Positions 11,613 through 23,562 of a stretch of 64,000 bases of DNA are shown here, in pieces. The stretch lies in contig OZ024902.1 in the NCBI GenBank assembly GCA_964017125.1, forward strand, positions 59,197,346-59,261,345, given 5' to 3'. The stretch's first letter is position 1. The number at the start of each line of letters is the position of its first letter. Under the pieces are notes generated by a model. The model searched no databases. It had not been told where the DNA came from and worked only from the letters and a program-made list of their open reading frames with translations. This DNA comes from Flabesymbios commensalis. Taxonomy: Eukaryota > Annelida > Polychaeta > Terebellida > Flabelligeridae. Both the position numbers and the translations under genes were made by a program.

Positions 11613-13231
11613 ACATATGAGCCTACACTAAAGTGGGCTAACCCACATTTTGACAATTTTGAGAAAAAATCGCGCAGTTACATGAAGTACAGAATAAAAC
11701 GAATAAATACAAATTAACACAAAAAGGTAACAAAATCAGTGACCAAGTGGTCTAACACTCAATGGAAAAAATCGTATATTGATCAATTTATTGCTATCAA
11801 CTGATCAATGACATATATATCTTCATTGTTTTTTTTAATGTGGGTTCGCCCACTTGTGCATGATGCCATCCATTTCAAACTTGTATATTATATATATATA
11901 CAAAATACAATTACCGGTAGATGGTATTTCAAGAAGGATTGTTGGGAGATTTTTCTTGATATTCACCCTTCCATGTTTTCACGGTGACTAAAAGGGAATG
12001 AGTGAGTCAGCTGATCGCTTCATGTGCTGGCAGACTATATCCAGGCATCAGCAAGGGGTCCGAGTCCCAAAAACACTGACCCAACACGGGATGAGCTCTG
12101 AGCAAACGTCTGTGGCGCTGGTTCAATGTTGATCCAGCGTTGAGTCAATCTCTTATTACCGAGTCTGGATCTGAGAGGCTGGCCGGGAGAGGGGGGTGGG
12201 TGACTGTAGAACCCCTGAGGGATATGCAGACCCCGGCATCCAGATCAATCAATTACACATCACAGTTTGTTGCCATCATAGAGTTAGAATTGCATACACC
12301 AGCTGATAGGCAAGTCGATATCTTGGATATTTCCTGTATTTTATACCCCTGTTCTGGGGTGTCTCTACTTCTATATATATATGGACAATAGTTCTTGGTA
12401 ATCATGGTAATAGTAGCAACGATTGCTTGCTAAATTAGCAACGTGAACATGGTCAAGGCTATCGCGTTTTAATATGGTTCGTCTCTTTACCTGAAGTTTA
12501 AAGACCCAGTTTACATTATGTGTGCACACAATTGGCCTTGATATCTTCATAATCATCATTTATTATTCATTAGTCCGCCCGTACATATATATGCGTGGGC
12601 CTATTTGATGGCCCTGCTTCATGCAATGTTAATATATGGCCGGCCCTCAACTCTAAGTCATCTTATGGAAGGATGAGAGCTAATAACAGTTCTATGCTGT
12701 TTTTCGGCTATGTGAAAATACTACCTCTGCTTGAGAAGCCCGTTGTACAAGCAGAATTCCAAATTCGAGATCACAAACAAGAGAAAAAACACAAAATTTT
12801 AATAGCGCCGCTATTTTTGTATTAGTCAATTGCTAACGATGTATTATCATATACAAATTTAGGCCCTATGCAATAATCAAATGATGTACTGCAATGCACG
12901 CATTGAAACATTTACTATTTCAGTGTATTTAGACATTTTTCACTCGAATGCGATCAGGATATTTTATAAAAATGGTAAAAATCGCCTACAGGGACACCGA
13001 CGACGCTCATTATGCAGCAGCTGTATTTTTAGATACTGTGTACATAAATAAGTATCGTTTACACATAGTCAGTCATTTATCCCCGACATCATTCCTGTGG
13101 ACGAAATGTATACGGATAGTGGAAATCCCTAAACGATGACGTCACCCAGATGTTTTCTCCTGCTAATGGCCTACACCCTATTACAGAAGCGCATGCGTGC
13201 TGAAAAACGCTTCTCACTTCCTGATCTCACA
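11613..13231. other. Non-coding; faint palindrome trace
   Basis: Around 12075-12150 there are weak matches to the class A palindromes (ACTGACCCAACACGGG, GGTTCAATGTTGATCCAGCG). Otherwise nothing is recognised. The GC-richer stretch 12160-12250 has no clear exon. Confidence 0.4.
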
Positions 13232-13322
13232 CCCAGCAAATACGAGACGCTGCCCCCGTGTCGGTCCAGCGTCGCGGACGCTGGACCAACTCTAAACCAA
13301 CATTGTGTCAACGTCTCGGGTT
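13232..13322. mobile_element. Palindromic MITE, class A
   Basis: Starts with CCCAGCAAATACGAGACG, has the core GGTCCAGCGTCGCGGACGCTGGACC and ends TGTGTCAACGTCTCGGG. The arms pair over most of the length. Confidence 0.75.
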
Positions 13323-14866
13323 GATCAGTATTTGAATATTGATCTCACCCACCTCGTACGGACCCCCGGGGGACCCTGAGGTTGGGTCACCAGTGGACCA
13401 GCGTTATAAGTATTGGTACCTACCTCGTATTAACAAATAGCGTCTGATAAGCTATAAAGGACCTCATGTGAGTCATGTAACGTAATGACTGCCTAACGCA
13501 CAAATTGACAAGTAGATCGGCCATAAAATGCATATCAATATTTTATAGGCACTTGTATTAATTAGTGGCCTTAGGTCGACACGGAGTTTGGGTCGTGACA
13601 GCGATACATAAATTAAAATGAGCGAAAAAAAAAGTAGAAGCCTACTCGATTGTAAACATGGTAAACTAAGCTTGTTTTAAATGCCTACTTGTTCAAAGGA
13701 AAGTAAACTAGTTTTAAAGGTTTTCCCTTTTATGATTAAAGTGTCGTATTCACCACATTGCACACTGGCAAATACGATTCTTTGTACAAACGTTGACGCG
13801 GTCGTCAGTCATTACCACAAGTCTGACTCTAATTCAGGTATACTTTCCATTCAGTGATCTATCTTTAATCGGTGCAAGTTGTCAGAGCCAGTTAGTTTAC
13901 ATCGCTCTCAGCATCAACAAAGGGCATAGTTCCATCAAAATGAGACATTTAGTTGATATAAAAGGCGGACAGGTCAGGGAGCTCCAGCAGTCATGGTTCA
14001 CTAACTTGTAGAATATAAATAGCTTAGGTGGACATGATAGAGCTGAGGAGCTAAACTGTCCTCCAATCTTTAATTATATTCGGTCTTAGCTCTATCTTAA
14101 CGCTTCCCATGCTTGGTTGCCAATAAGTGCTTTTAATTTAATGCGACCTGAATATTGTGTTATTCAATAACCCAATTTCCAGCACGGTTATTGATGTAAT
14201 CTTCAAATAACCAATAATACATCATTTTATAAAAGATCAGCATTTCTCAAAGTGAAGATAACCCAGAACTCTACAAACATATAATTTATCAGTGCATGGC
14301 ATTTACTTTGGCTTGAAACTTGTTTAATAATGACTACGGTCCTAGCAGGACAAGGTTTAATTTGGTTGATTGACTGAGGTTTAATACTCCGCCTATTATT
14401 AGTGAGCAGTGGTGATAAGCATGACCCTTTGAGTGCGGAGACCGACTTTTGACGTCAGAGTCGTGAAAATATTTCTAGCCGTCATGGATCCATAAAGAAT
14501 GTTATATGAGAGAAGTGAAAGAGCTAGTTAATGTGACTTTGACATTTAGAAGAGGACGCAAAACACCTCAGCATTGTGTGGAATAACCCTTAGCACGGCT
14601 ATGACCGTTTTTATCTTTAGTATTTGTTCTTCAAGTAAGAAAAGTGAAAGTAGAAATGAACATTAGATTTGATGGGTATTATAAATCAATGTTTACATAA
14701 CCATATGTGAGTAATTTTCACCCAATTGCGGTTACGGTAGCGAGACATAACTCTCAAGTGTTAAACACAGTTCTATAACTTTACGCGTCAAGAATCATCT
14801 CAAGATGATGACCGGTGTATCTTAAAACGAAGTTGAAAATGCAAAATGTACACTGTCAGGCTAACT
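13323..14866. other. Non-coding; one TTAA-type end
   Basis: At about 14586-14760 lies a relative of the repeats at 19041 and 33802 (TAACCCTTAGCACGGCTATG ... GCGGTTACGGTAGCGAGACA). A half-like motif, GTGCGGAGACCGACTTTTGA, sits near 14436-14456 and resembles the arm of the palindrome at 3695. No exon is recognised. Confidence 0.45.
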
Positions 14867-14960
14867 CCACAGCAAACACATTTGTACAACGTCGGCCCAA
14901 CGTCTTTGACGTTGGTCCAACATTGTACAAATGTTATACAAATGTTTTGTGTTTGCTGGG
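14867..14960. mobile_element. Palindromic MITE, class B core
   Basis: Has the family ends CCACAGCAAACAC and GTGTTTGCTGGG with the class B core GGCCCAACGTCTTTGACGTT and TTGTACAA..TTATACAAATG arms. Class B differs from class A in its AAAACATTTGTATAACAT arm and ACGTC/GACGT centre while keeping the same termini. Confidence 0.85.
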
Positions 14961-14971
14961 ATCTTGGGCTC

Positions 14972-15020
14972 TGTAGACGTCAGATTCTGATGTCTAAAGT
15001 CGATCCCCGCACTGTAAGAG
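14972..15020. mobile_element. Half of a TTAA palindrome
   Basis: TGTAGACGTCAGATTCTGAT, then CTAAAGTCGATCCCCGCACTGTAAGAG, equals one arm of the palindrome at 3695-3796. It begins about ten bases after the class B element ends. The matching left arm is absent on the other side, so it looks like an isolated half. Confidence 0.65.
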
Positions 15021-15179
15021 TAAACATATTTCTAATGACCGCAGACCCATAACATAAGTATTCAAATGAATTGGGAATAGCCAACTAAGATATAAATTAA
15101 TGATGATTTAAAATTGAAAAAAAAAACATTTGGTCTCCATGGTTTATACAAGAATTGTCAGCGCTTTAGGGGTTAAAAC

Positions 15180-16230
15180 GTATAGGTGGACATGCCCTGC
15201 TTACCCTGACCATCCTGATGTGGACTACCACAATGTGATCCTGGTACGGCTTGTATGTGGATCTGCCCCGGTACCAGTCCACCCAGCGTACTGGTAACGC
15301 CTAGTCCAGATTAGAAAGCGGGATCTGGTCGAGCGGCGGGACAAACGCCTAGTCCGGCTTTGTAACACACATCGGCAAATAGGAGATAATCCACGGATAT
15401 GGTGCACGGATGTCCGTCAACTTGTCCGTATAGCTCTCCGGGGGATTTATCCAGTAACCAACACGTGACAGTTTACACGCACCAGATGCAAATGTGCGTA
15501 TCCAGAAAAAAGCAATGTGCTTGTATTTCAGTATCGATCTCTGGTTATATTATAAGCCACTCATAACATCTGTGCATTATTTCCGATCATCCAGTGCACG
15601 TTTGGCTGTACACCTGGGTGGTCCTCTAAGTCATGTGTACACAATCTCCATCACCTGGCCTATGTATTATGTATTAAGGATATGTCGTGTGCTTGTAAGT
15701 ATCCTGTGGTTGGGCCAGGTATCCAGACTGACCAGTCAGTATATTTCGCAGTACCTGTGCTTGTTATCAGTAGACACACCTTGCTCACCTGTGCTCCATC
15801 AGTATGTATTGAGCAGGTGAGCCTGTGATGTGATAATGGGTTGCCTTGTCTGTTATCTCAGAGGTCTGGCACCCCCTGTCACAGTATACTACCCCTGCTG
15901 TCAGTATCCCCTCGTCTAGGGTGACGTGTACAGATAGGCGTCACGGTGTGTCCACCCGTCACGAGCCCCAGGGGTCAGTCAGAAGATGACCACGTGTGTG
16001 GACACAACAAGAGTACAACTACAGGTACTCACTTAGACTGGGACTACTCAGTCAGTTCTGATTGTGTCACACAGCGTGTCTCACTGTTCTGGTCATGGTG
16101 AACTACCCAGCGCCCCCACCTGACTAACCTAACTGCCACCAGCTGTAACACATGGCTTTACAGGAGAGTCGTCCATTAGGGTCATGAGGGGGAGGCCGCC
16201 CAGTTTGAGAGCACCCTTTCTTCTTCATTG
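15180..16230 (+). other. GC-richer, repeat-poor island; unidentified
   Basis: The base composition is clearly richer in G and C than its flanks, and no repeat of this window is found inside. On the plus strand 15187-15300 and 15303-15470 are unusually open in one frame, but the product is not recognised. Near 15817 CAG-GTGAGC and near 16024 CAG-GTACTC resemble splice donors. ATG at about 15987 begins a short open stretch up to the latter. It could be a host promoter or 5' exon region, an unlisted repeat, or chance. Confidence 0.25.
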
Positions 16231-16687
16231 TCAGCTGAGGTGAAAATACAGGCCTAATAACACGCAACAAAGCAAGATATGTGCAATGACTCAACGCTGG
16301 ACCAAGACTACAAATGTCACTGCAGAAATTTCGCAGCTTTCACTGATAAAACATATACTTGAGTAGCGCAGCTTATTTTGGTCGTATTCAGTCACATTGA
16401 TAGAAAAATCAAAATATTCGAAAGAGAATAACACAAATATTGTAATTATACAATCCTAATACAGACTGATGATAACTTGTGGGCCTACTGTTCATCCACA
16501 TGAAGCCATGCATCGATGCAGCGATGCATGGTTTGATTTGGATGAAAATTACAGGGGTCAATCACCTGATCACTACCCACTACTTGTGGCCACCCTTTGG
16601 TAAACCCTTGAAACAGGTGTACACGCCCGTGTGTGTATGTAATGTGTACACTTGCTGGCTTTATTGCCAGAAACCAAAGCGTACGGG
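16231..16687. other. Non-coding, nothing recognised
   Basis: No exon or repeat is recognised beyond a short palindrome, CCATGCATCGATGCAGCGAT, near 16507. Confidence 0.45.
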
Positions 16688-16797
16688 CAAAGCAAACACG
16701 AGATATTGACCCAATGTCAATTTCAGGTTGGCCCAGCGTCTTCGACGCTGGCCACACATTAAAGTAACATCGGTTCAATACCTCGTGTTTGCAAGGG
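16688..16797. mobile_element. Palindromic MITE, class A
   Basis: AGCAAACACGAGATATTGAC begins the element and CCTCGTGTTTGCAAGGG ends it. The core is GGCCCAGCGTCTTCGACGCT. The arms diverge near 16715 and 16765. Confidence 0.8.
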
Positions 16798-17185
16798 ACC
16801 GGCAATGACCTTAACATCGACCCATAAATCAATAACATGGTCCGTTACTAAATGCTTATTCTTGGAATGAAAAAATTATTCCCCGGTAGTATTTCACATA
16901 TATCGACATTTATTCACAGAGCTAGCTGGCTCACAGGTTTTCACTGCAAGGATAAAAAGGCTCGACATCAGAAAAATACAATGGTCATTGTTTTAAATAA
17001 AATTAAAAGAAATTCACTATTGTTAACACCAAAATGTATTTTAAAATACCCCATATCATTCTAGGAAACTTTTGATATGGAGTCTCAATAAGACCCGCTT
17101 GAATAGGTGCCCCATGATAATGATATAATTAGAATCTACTCACAAGTCATCTCATGATAAGAAACCCTACAGGCTCTATAGACGG

Positions 17186-17304
17186 TAAACACAAAACATT
17201 TGTATAACATTTATTTACAATGTTGGACCAACGTCGAAGACGTTGGGCCGACGTTGTATATAAATGTTATACCAATGTTATACCAATATTTTTTGATTAC
17301 TGGT
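17186..17304. mobile_element. Palindromic MITE, class B
   Basis: AAACACAAAACATTTGTATA, core GGACCAACGTCGAAGACGTT and right arm TTATACCAATGTTATACCAA. The right end has a small internal duplication of TGTTATACCAA and a decayed terminus (GATTACTGG). Confidence 0.8.
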
Positions 17305-18202
17305 AGACGGCCAATCCATGAATTCATCAACAGCGGTTAGAATAAAAAAAAGTTCATCACAACCTTTTCATATACATACGGCCAATAGTGGCCGGTGAAT
17401 TATGACTTTGTTTTTACATAAAACCGTCCGGAATAAAACGAAAAACAAGATGAAAGCTTATCACAAAACTGTATACACCGAGCAAGGTTTGTAGTGTCAC
17501 AGACGGCGACCACGAGTCAATGTCACTTTGCACTGCACACTTTGCACTGCATGGAGTTGAAAAACCAGAAGGCAGTCTAAAATATGTTATCATCTTTCTT
17601 TAGCATTAGAGTTCGGCTCTCCAATTACCTTGATTAGCCTACCTGGAGAATGTAGCATTAAATCTTTTTGTTTTTTAAAAAAATCGAAAAAAATAATTTT
17701 GACAATCAGATAATAGGATACATATATCTGATAATATATGAATTTAAGGAGTAAACTACGACTCCATAACCCGCACATGTATGCCAAGTAGGTGGAGCCC
17801 GCACTACAACGTCACAGTCGACGACTGCTCAAAACCGGTTTTATCAACGGATTTAAATGTAAGTTATCTTAAATTTTAGCAAGGAATCTATAGATTCCTT
17901 GATTTTAGGAATCAACCAACCAGCGAGTTCACTCACGACTGAGCTAAGTTTTGTCTTAAAGGTTGGTGAAGTTTTAGAACTCACACGCTTGGTGAACAAA
18001 ATGTTGTTGAAAGATACAAACAGTGTATGCGGACAGAAACTGGATGTTGAAGCATCACACCCCCCCCCCCCCCACCCCCTGTATCCACCGTGTTTCTATT
18101 TCCCTTGGATTTCGTGTGAATACTGAGTACATTGACAGTATCTGTCGTGCTGGGATTTGGCAGGTCTGACAGCAAAGTGTGACGTTAATACCGTGGATTA
18201 AC
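17305..18202. other. Non-coding; C tract and small palindrome
   Basis: CAAGGAATCTATAGATTCCTTG near 17880-17901 is a short perfect palindrome. A C homopolymer lies at about 18060-18074. No exon is recognised. Confidence 0.45.
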
Positions 18203-18296
18203 AAGCCAACACGGAGACATCATGCCCACCGCTGGCCTAATGCTGGGTCAACGTCTATGACGTTGACCCGGCATTAAGCCGGCGATTGGACACGGA
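18203..18296. mobile_element. Palindromic MITE, class A-like core
   Basis: CGCTGGCCTAATGCTGGGTC, then AACGTCTATGACGTT and GACCCGGCATTAAGCCGGCG, make a near-perfect fold-back. Outer ends (CCAACACGGAGAC / GGACACGG) are eroded. The order of motifs is shuffled relative to other class A copies. Confidence 0.7.
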
Positions 18297-18676
18297 CTGT
18301 AAAGGTTCGTGTTATGAGGTGATAACACGCACACGGCACCGCCATCTTATCACGGGTATCACGAGCCTCCAAAAATACAGGCATTCTCACGCGCCAGCCG
18401 TGTTTACGGAATGCAATCTACTCCTAAAAAAAACTGTACTCAAATAATTCCTCAGATTTGCGTGGTTGTTTTATTCCTCGTGACAATGTGAGTGACATCT
18501 GGTGACACATTCCCGGTAATCTTGGGAGATAAGAGGCGCATTATGCCAGGAGAAACCAACCCTCGGGCTCTCCATGTTGCCACGCGCGGCGGACATGTAG
18601 AGCCAAGAATAGGCGTTCTAACCATTTATTAACTCTATGTTCTAACTTAGTGCAACGTGTATCACCAGAGGAATAT

Positions 18677-18782
18677 CCCAGCAAGTACTACACTTTGACT
18701 GACCCGATGCTGGTTTCATGTTGGGCCAGTTTACGGTGTTGGCCCAACACTAAACATTGATCTAACCTCGTGCTTGCTGTGA
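18677..18782. mobile_element. Palindromic MITE, class A
   Basis: Begins CCCAGCAAGTAC and ends CTCGTGCTTGCTGTG. The inner arms GATGCTGGTTTCATGTTGGG and TTGGCCCAACACTAAACATT pair with mismatches. Confidence 0.7.
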
Positions 18783-19040
18783 TATGCTCATTGCACAGCT
18801 GTATCCTGACATGGAATCATTATCGGTGACTCAATGAGGTAATATAAATTAACTCATCAAGGTGTTACCAGCGTCTAACTCGTCGTTGTACATTGGCTTT
18901 GATTTTGTTAACATTCCTGGGTAACATTCCCACGTTTTGTACGTGTAGTTCCGGAGCCAATAAATAAAATTTCAAAGTTAACGTTGTCCGAAATAAAACA
19001 AAGAAAATACGTCAAGATAGTCTAATTTAAACATTTTTAA

Positions 19041-19230
19041 CCCTTATCCTGCTGATCACGACTATAATTGTTGTTTTAAATTTTTTATTATTCGACCAAA
19101 TCAGTGGTATTGTTACTGAAATGTCTTTCTAAACATCAATATTTACAAATATGTGTGCTCAAAATAAACAAATATGCTAATTTTCAACCACTCAAGGTTG
19201 TGGATCGCGGTAGCGAGACACAAATTTTAA
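19041..19230. repeat. TTAA-CCCTT repeat (left end and internal motif)
   Basis: TTAA at 19037-19040 is followed by CCCTTATCCTGCTGATCACG, and further in by GGTTGTGGATCGCGGTAGCG. The copy at 33802-33985 shares both landmarks in the same order. A matching right end was not found, so this is a partial copy of a piggyBac-like MITE. Confidence 0.6.
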
Positions 19231-19765
19231 TAAATTAACTTTTACAGATTACAGATTAATGGTGGCTCATCTTCGAATAGATCAGTAGATTTCGGATTTG
19301 CCTCACGTGTGTCCGTACCAAATTGTGCTAATTACCTACTTGGAGATTGGTCGATAACTTCAGTATCGTCTCACTCGCTTGCTGGTGTTTGGATTCTGGC
19401 GGGAATTTAAAGTCTGCCGATGTACATAAGCTTTATAAACATGTTAAATGCCTTCATAAAATGAAGCAAAACATTATGTGTTGTGTATAATACTGCCTCC
19501 GATCTACACCATATGCTACGTGTCTGTAGATTACAATTAATTTTTAACTTTTTATAATGGAGCTAAAAGGTCCGATCTTCCGCGCAAATGAGTTTAGAGG
19601 ACCGTTTAGCAATAAGGTGACGATAAGCCTCCATGTGCCATTTTCTCGGCACTGATCATACATATTGTCATCTGTCGTACTACTCAAATATAAACACCTG
19701 AGTGACTCCCAAAATATGTATTTACATAATTATTTGAACCATACAAAATATGTTCTCAAAGGTGT

Positions 19766-19961
19766 AAAATGAAATGAATGGGATTTTAGGCCACCTTTGT
19801 GCACATAAAAGCTAAACTGGGCCAAGAGAGCCTTCTGAGGATGGGTGAGATGAATGGGAGGACACTCAGTCCTCCAGACACAGAATTCGAAATGCGACCC
19901 CTCGCGGTCTGAGACCGAGCACGCTACCTCTCGGTCAGTCTTACGCAAGCTCCCCACAATG
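19766..19961 (-). mobile_element. SINE-A, 3' part only
   Basis: On the minus strand it retains the second tRNA-like unit (GACCGAGAGGTAGCGTGCTC, GACCGCGAGGGGTCG), the GAGGATGGGTGAGATGA block and the CATTTCATTTT tail. The first tRNA-like unit is missing, as in a 5'-truncated insertion. Confidence 0.8.
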
Positions 19962-20088
19962 TTCCACATATATATATAAGTGTACTTCATTATACCATAC
20001 AACTAAGAAGCTTGCAACAAAATATTCAAGAAGGTTTTAATTTTTCGTTCAGGCTGATTACAGAAGTATTTAGTTTCACTACATGGCA

Positions 20089-20223
20089 GGGCCCGTATTC
20101 TCGTACAAGTTACGATATATCGTAGGCTTGTGATTGGTCGAGATGGCCATCTCGACCAATCACAAGCCATCTCGACCAATCACAAGCCTACAATATATCG
20201 TAACTTGTACGAGAATACGGGCC
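20089..20223. mobile_element. Palindromic MITE with GGGCCCGTATTCTCG ends
   Basis: GGGCCCGTATTCTCGTACAA at the left and TTGTACGAGAATACGGGCCC at the right are exact inverses. The arms continue through ACGATATATCGTAGGCTTGT. Near the centre the 20-bp block CCATCTCGACCAATCACAAG occurs twice in tandem (20147-20186), an arm-specific duplication. It is non-coding. Confidence 0.85.
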
Positions 20224-20548
20224 CAGATTGTTCCTATATATTGGTTTGTAAAATGTAAGTAGTTGCCCGATACTCATTGTAGATATGACCATAACTCGAC
20301 AACTACTCTACTCTAACTACTATAAATCAATAAACGTTGGGACACTAATCATCATTGATATGATAATGACATGATAAGAACGACACTGCAATCATCAAGA
20401 GGGAGTAATCATCGATCTGAATGTTCGAGTAGAGGTTGATTATGTTAATATTTGATAAGTAAACGATCGGTCTATCATAGTATGACTCTTTCTGCTCAGC
20501 TACTTTTATCGATTCATGTTATAACACATGTAAGCCATAATATGATAA

Positions 20549-20762
20549 GGGATGTGGCACAATGGTTAGAGCGTAGCGCTTTGTAATTAGCCGCTGCCTG
20601 GCGCGGCAGTTCAAGGCTCGCTGGGTACATGATTTTTAGAGAAATATCATGTTTTTCCCCTCAAAACGCTAGAATATTATTGTATCAATAAAAGGCAAGG
20701 AACTTTACCCGCAATTGTTTCACCTCACTCAGGTGTATATGAGTACCTGGCGGGACAGAGAA
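20549..20762 (+). mobile_element. SINE-B with tRNA-like head
   Basis: GTGGCACAATGGTTAGAGCG resembles a pol III box A and GGCAGTTCAAGGCTCG a box B, about 45 bases apart as in tRNAs. A downstream body includes CTCAGGTGTATATGAGTACC and ends in a region shared with 2640-2727. The acceptor stem does not pair well, so a functional tRNA gene is unlikely. Confidence 0.6.
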
Positions 20763-21154
20763 AATTATTGTTGTACGATAAGTAACTAGCGTCACATGGT
20801 TGCAGTGCTGTATGCTTCCCGGGAAGTTGAAATTATACGATGTACATTGTGAAATGGTACGTACAGATCCAATGACGAGGGATAATATGATGTAAGGCGC
20901 CATGAGCAGCCCTTTCAGGATATATGCATCATATAAAGACTCACATGATTATTATATTGGTTGTAGCGCAACATGTATCAAACGAGTCTACAATTTACCC
21001 AGAATCTGTCATCTTCACTAGCAATCTGAATAAGGCATAACCACCAAGGCTAGATTTATAATGTGATAATGGCAGCAGTATATTCGGAATACTTGTCAGC
21101 TATCATAACCTCACGTATCAGTTACCACGGATGCATGGCGTGCTCTGTCATCTA

Positions 21155-21640
21155 CCAGTCCACAACTACCTCACGCGCTTTATCACCTACCAAAGCTACT
21201 TCACGTGGTCTATCAACTACCACAACTATTCCACCTCCTCTATCAACTACCACAACTATTTCACCTGCTTATCAACTACCACAGTATCTTCACACGCTTT
21301 ATCAACTACCACAGCTTCTTCACGTGCTCTATCAACTACTACAACTACTTTATGTGCTCTATCAACTACCACAGCTTATTCACGTACTCTATCAACTACT
21401 ATAACTATTTTATGTCCATTATCAACTACTACAGCTTCTTCACGTGCTTTTTCAACTACTACAACTACTTTGTGCTCTATCAACTACCATAACAGTTACT
21501 ACTTCACATGCTCATCATCCACCACAGCTACTTCACGGGCTCTATCAAATACTACAATTACTTTATGTGCTCTATCAACTACCACAGCTTCTTCACGTGC
21601 TCTATCAACTACCACAGCTACTTAGCGTGCTATAACGTCT
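21155..21640 (+). repeat. 30-bp minisatellite (TATCAACTACCACAGC type)
   Basis: Tandem units of about 30 bp, each made of TATCAACTACCACAGCTTCT or a variant followed by TCACGTGCTC. All three plus frames stay open because the unit length is divisible by three. One frame would give a ten-residue LSTTTASSRA repeat, mucin-like in look only. I see no start, splice or signal sequence that would make it a gene. Confidence 0.85.
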
Positions 21641-23299
21641 ATACCTGTCACAGCTTCTTTTCGTGTTCTATTTACTAATTTACCCATATTCTACCGTACG
21701 CTTTATCTGTTACAAAAGCGCTCCATATTCGTATCTACTGGTCTATCTGCTACTACTCTAGGTACATGGGCAACATATCCTACCGTATATATATTTATTC
21801 TCTATCTCATAATATGCTACCCTAACTTTATTCATAAGCTGTATATGCCTATCCATCCATACTCGATGTACTACTTTAGCCGCCCATCTGCTACCCTGTT
21901 CGTCTGTGCTTTATTTGCTACCTTAGCTATATACCTATCAACTAGAATATGTCGTTAAAAGCATTCGCACTAGATATTTGAGGTCAGTCCATCAAGAAAA
22001 TAACAAGATGGCTGTAGCTATGGCTGTAGCCAGTTTTTTTATTCCTCCCAATAGTTAAAAAAATATCAAAATAATTTCCCAAAAAAAAAATCTTTTACAT
22101 TTTTTGACAAGATACTGATAGCTGGCACCGTCAGCCATTTTTGTTTTAATGGATTAATCTCAAAAGTTAACCTGATCACCACAAATGCCTAGAGAACCAC
22201 CGTACTATATGAAATTTGAATGCGATCCAACAAACGGTTTCTAAGATATCGCGCCCACAAAATTGGAACAGCCATCTTGGAAAATGGCTGTGTATGGCTC
22301 GGTGCCCCAAAAAATACCTGGGAAAAAAATCCAGGCGCATAGGTCATAATTAAGTTAACAAGAGCACACTCGACAATAGTCCACCGACATTATTGTCTGA
22401 GAACTGGTTATTAAAAACATGAGGAACATTTTTTTCAATGCCGCTCGCTCATTGACAAACACTGCAAAGATATCAGTGCCTAAAGCCTGCAACACCCCCC
22501 CCCCCCACAGGTGTGCACTGATGAATAAGTGAAAACAAATTTGAGCGGGATACATGAACAATTTTTGAAGTCAAGGTAAAACCAGTTGAGTGTCAATGAC
22601 AGTTCATCCTCTCCTGGATTAAATTATATATTTAAATGACAAAATTTAATAACAGTGCCTAGTCACATTGAGATGAGAGAAACAATGATATAATTTGTCT
22701 GAAAGACCCAATACAAACAGGATCGGATAATCTAGTGGACATTTATCAGATATTTATCAGAGAGAATCACAGCGCCACACAGCGAATAATTATGTGCTGC
22801 CTTTTAAATTGGCTTGTCCACATCCATAATAAATATACAAAATATTAACACCTTAAGTGCGTGGAGCAAAGAAAGTGTCAACAAAACTAATGGGTAATAT
22901 CGGACAATCATGGATTTTTTTAAATATTTAAATTACAAATAACAACACAGAAATGCGTAGCTTGAAACAAAATTCAGGCCATCAGAGATATGCGTGATGA
23001 TACAGAATCCGATGCCTTAATCAACATTATCTCAATATGAGAATATGTACACTGTACAAACTCATAGCTTATACATGTATATTATTTATGTTATTTGCCG
23101 ACATGCAATTTTTATTCCTATTAATTAAACACAAGAGCATAAGAAGGATATATTTACAAGCATGCTTTTCTACGAAATGGATATCAATTGTAGTCTACTA
23201 AATTAATATTTGTGCCCCACCTGGTGAGTTAAATAGTACATGTATTGTATCTGGTCATTATACATACATGTATATATGCACGATATTTTTGAGTGGGGC
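21641..23299. other. Non-coding; one dispersed repeat
   Basis: At about 22000-22350 lies a repeat containing CAGCCATCTTGGAAAATGGC and GGTGCCCCAAAAAATACCTG. Relatives lie near 31720-31830 and 33725-33785. A C homopolymer is at about 22494-22506. No exon is recognised. Confidence 0.45.
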
Positions 23300-23562
23300 A
23301 AAATGAAATGAATAAGGTTTGGGGTCACCTTTGTGCACATTTAGGCTAAACTGGGCCAGGAGAACCTCCCGAGGATGGTGAGATGACACTGCCCTCTAGA
23401 CACAAGATACAAAATTCGAGCCCTGGCGGTCGGAGGCCGAGCTTGCTAACTCTCGGTCACGGATGTTCCCCACAATATTGAATCATTATGAGTGAGTGGG
23501 GAAGTAACATTTTGTTTCTTTGAAACTTGAAGGCCAGAGTGGAGCTCGCACCTGCGAGTTGG
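23300..23562 (-). mobile_element. SINE-A, divergent subfamily copy
   Basis: Carries the minus-strand tail (AAAATGAAATGAAT), the GAGGATGGTGAGATGACACT block, the second tRNA-like unit and GGGGAAGTAACATTTTGTTT, then AACTTGAAGGCCAGAGTGGA, which is also found in the copy at 498-788. The distal head is lost. Confidence 0.75.

Noticed and set aside
20551-20633. Functional tRNA gene
   Set aside because: Boxes A and B are recognisable but the acceptor stem does not pair and a SINE-like body follows; the same body recurs at 2640-2727.
21063-21635. 164-codon Ser/Thr-rich frame (mucin-like)
   Set aside because: All three plus frames are open through the 30-bp minisatellite; no signal peptide or splice signals support one of them.
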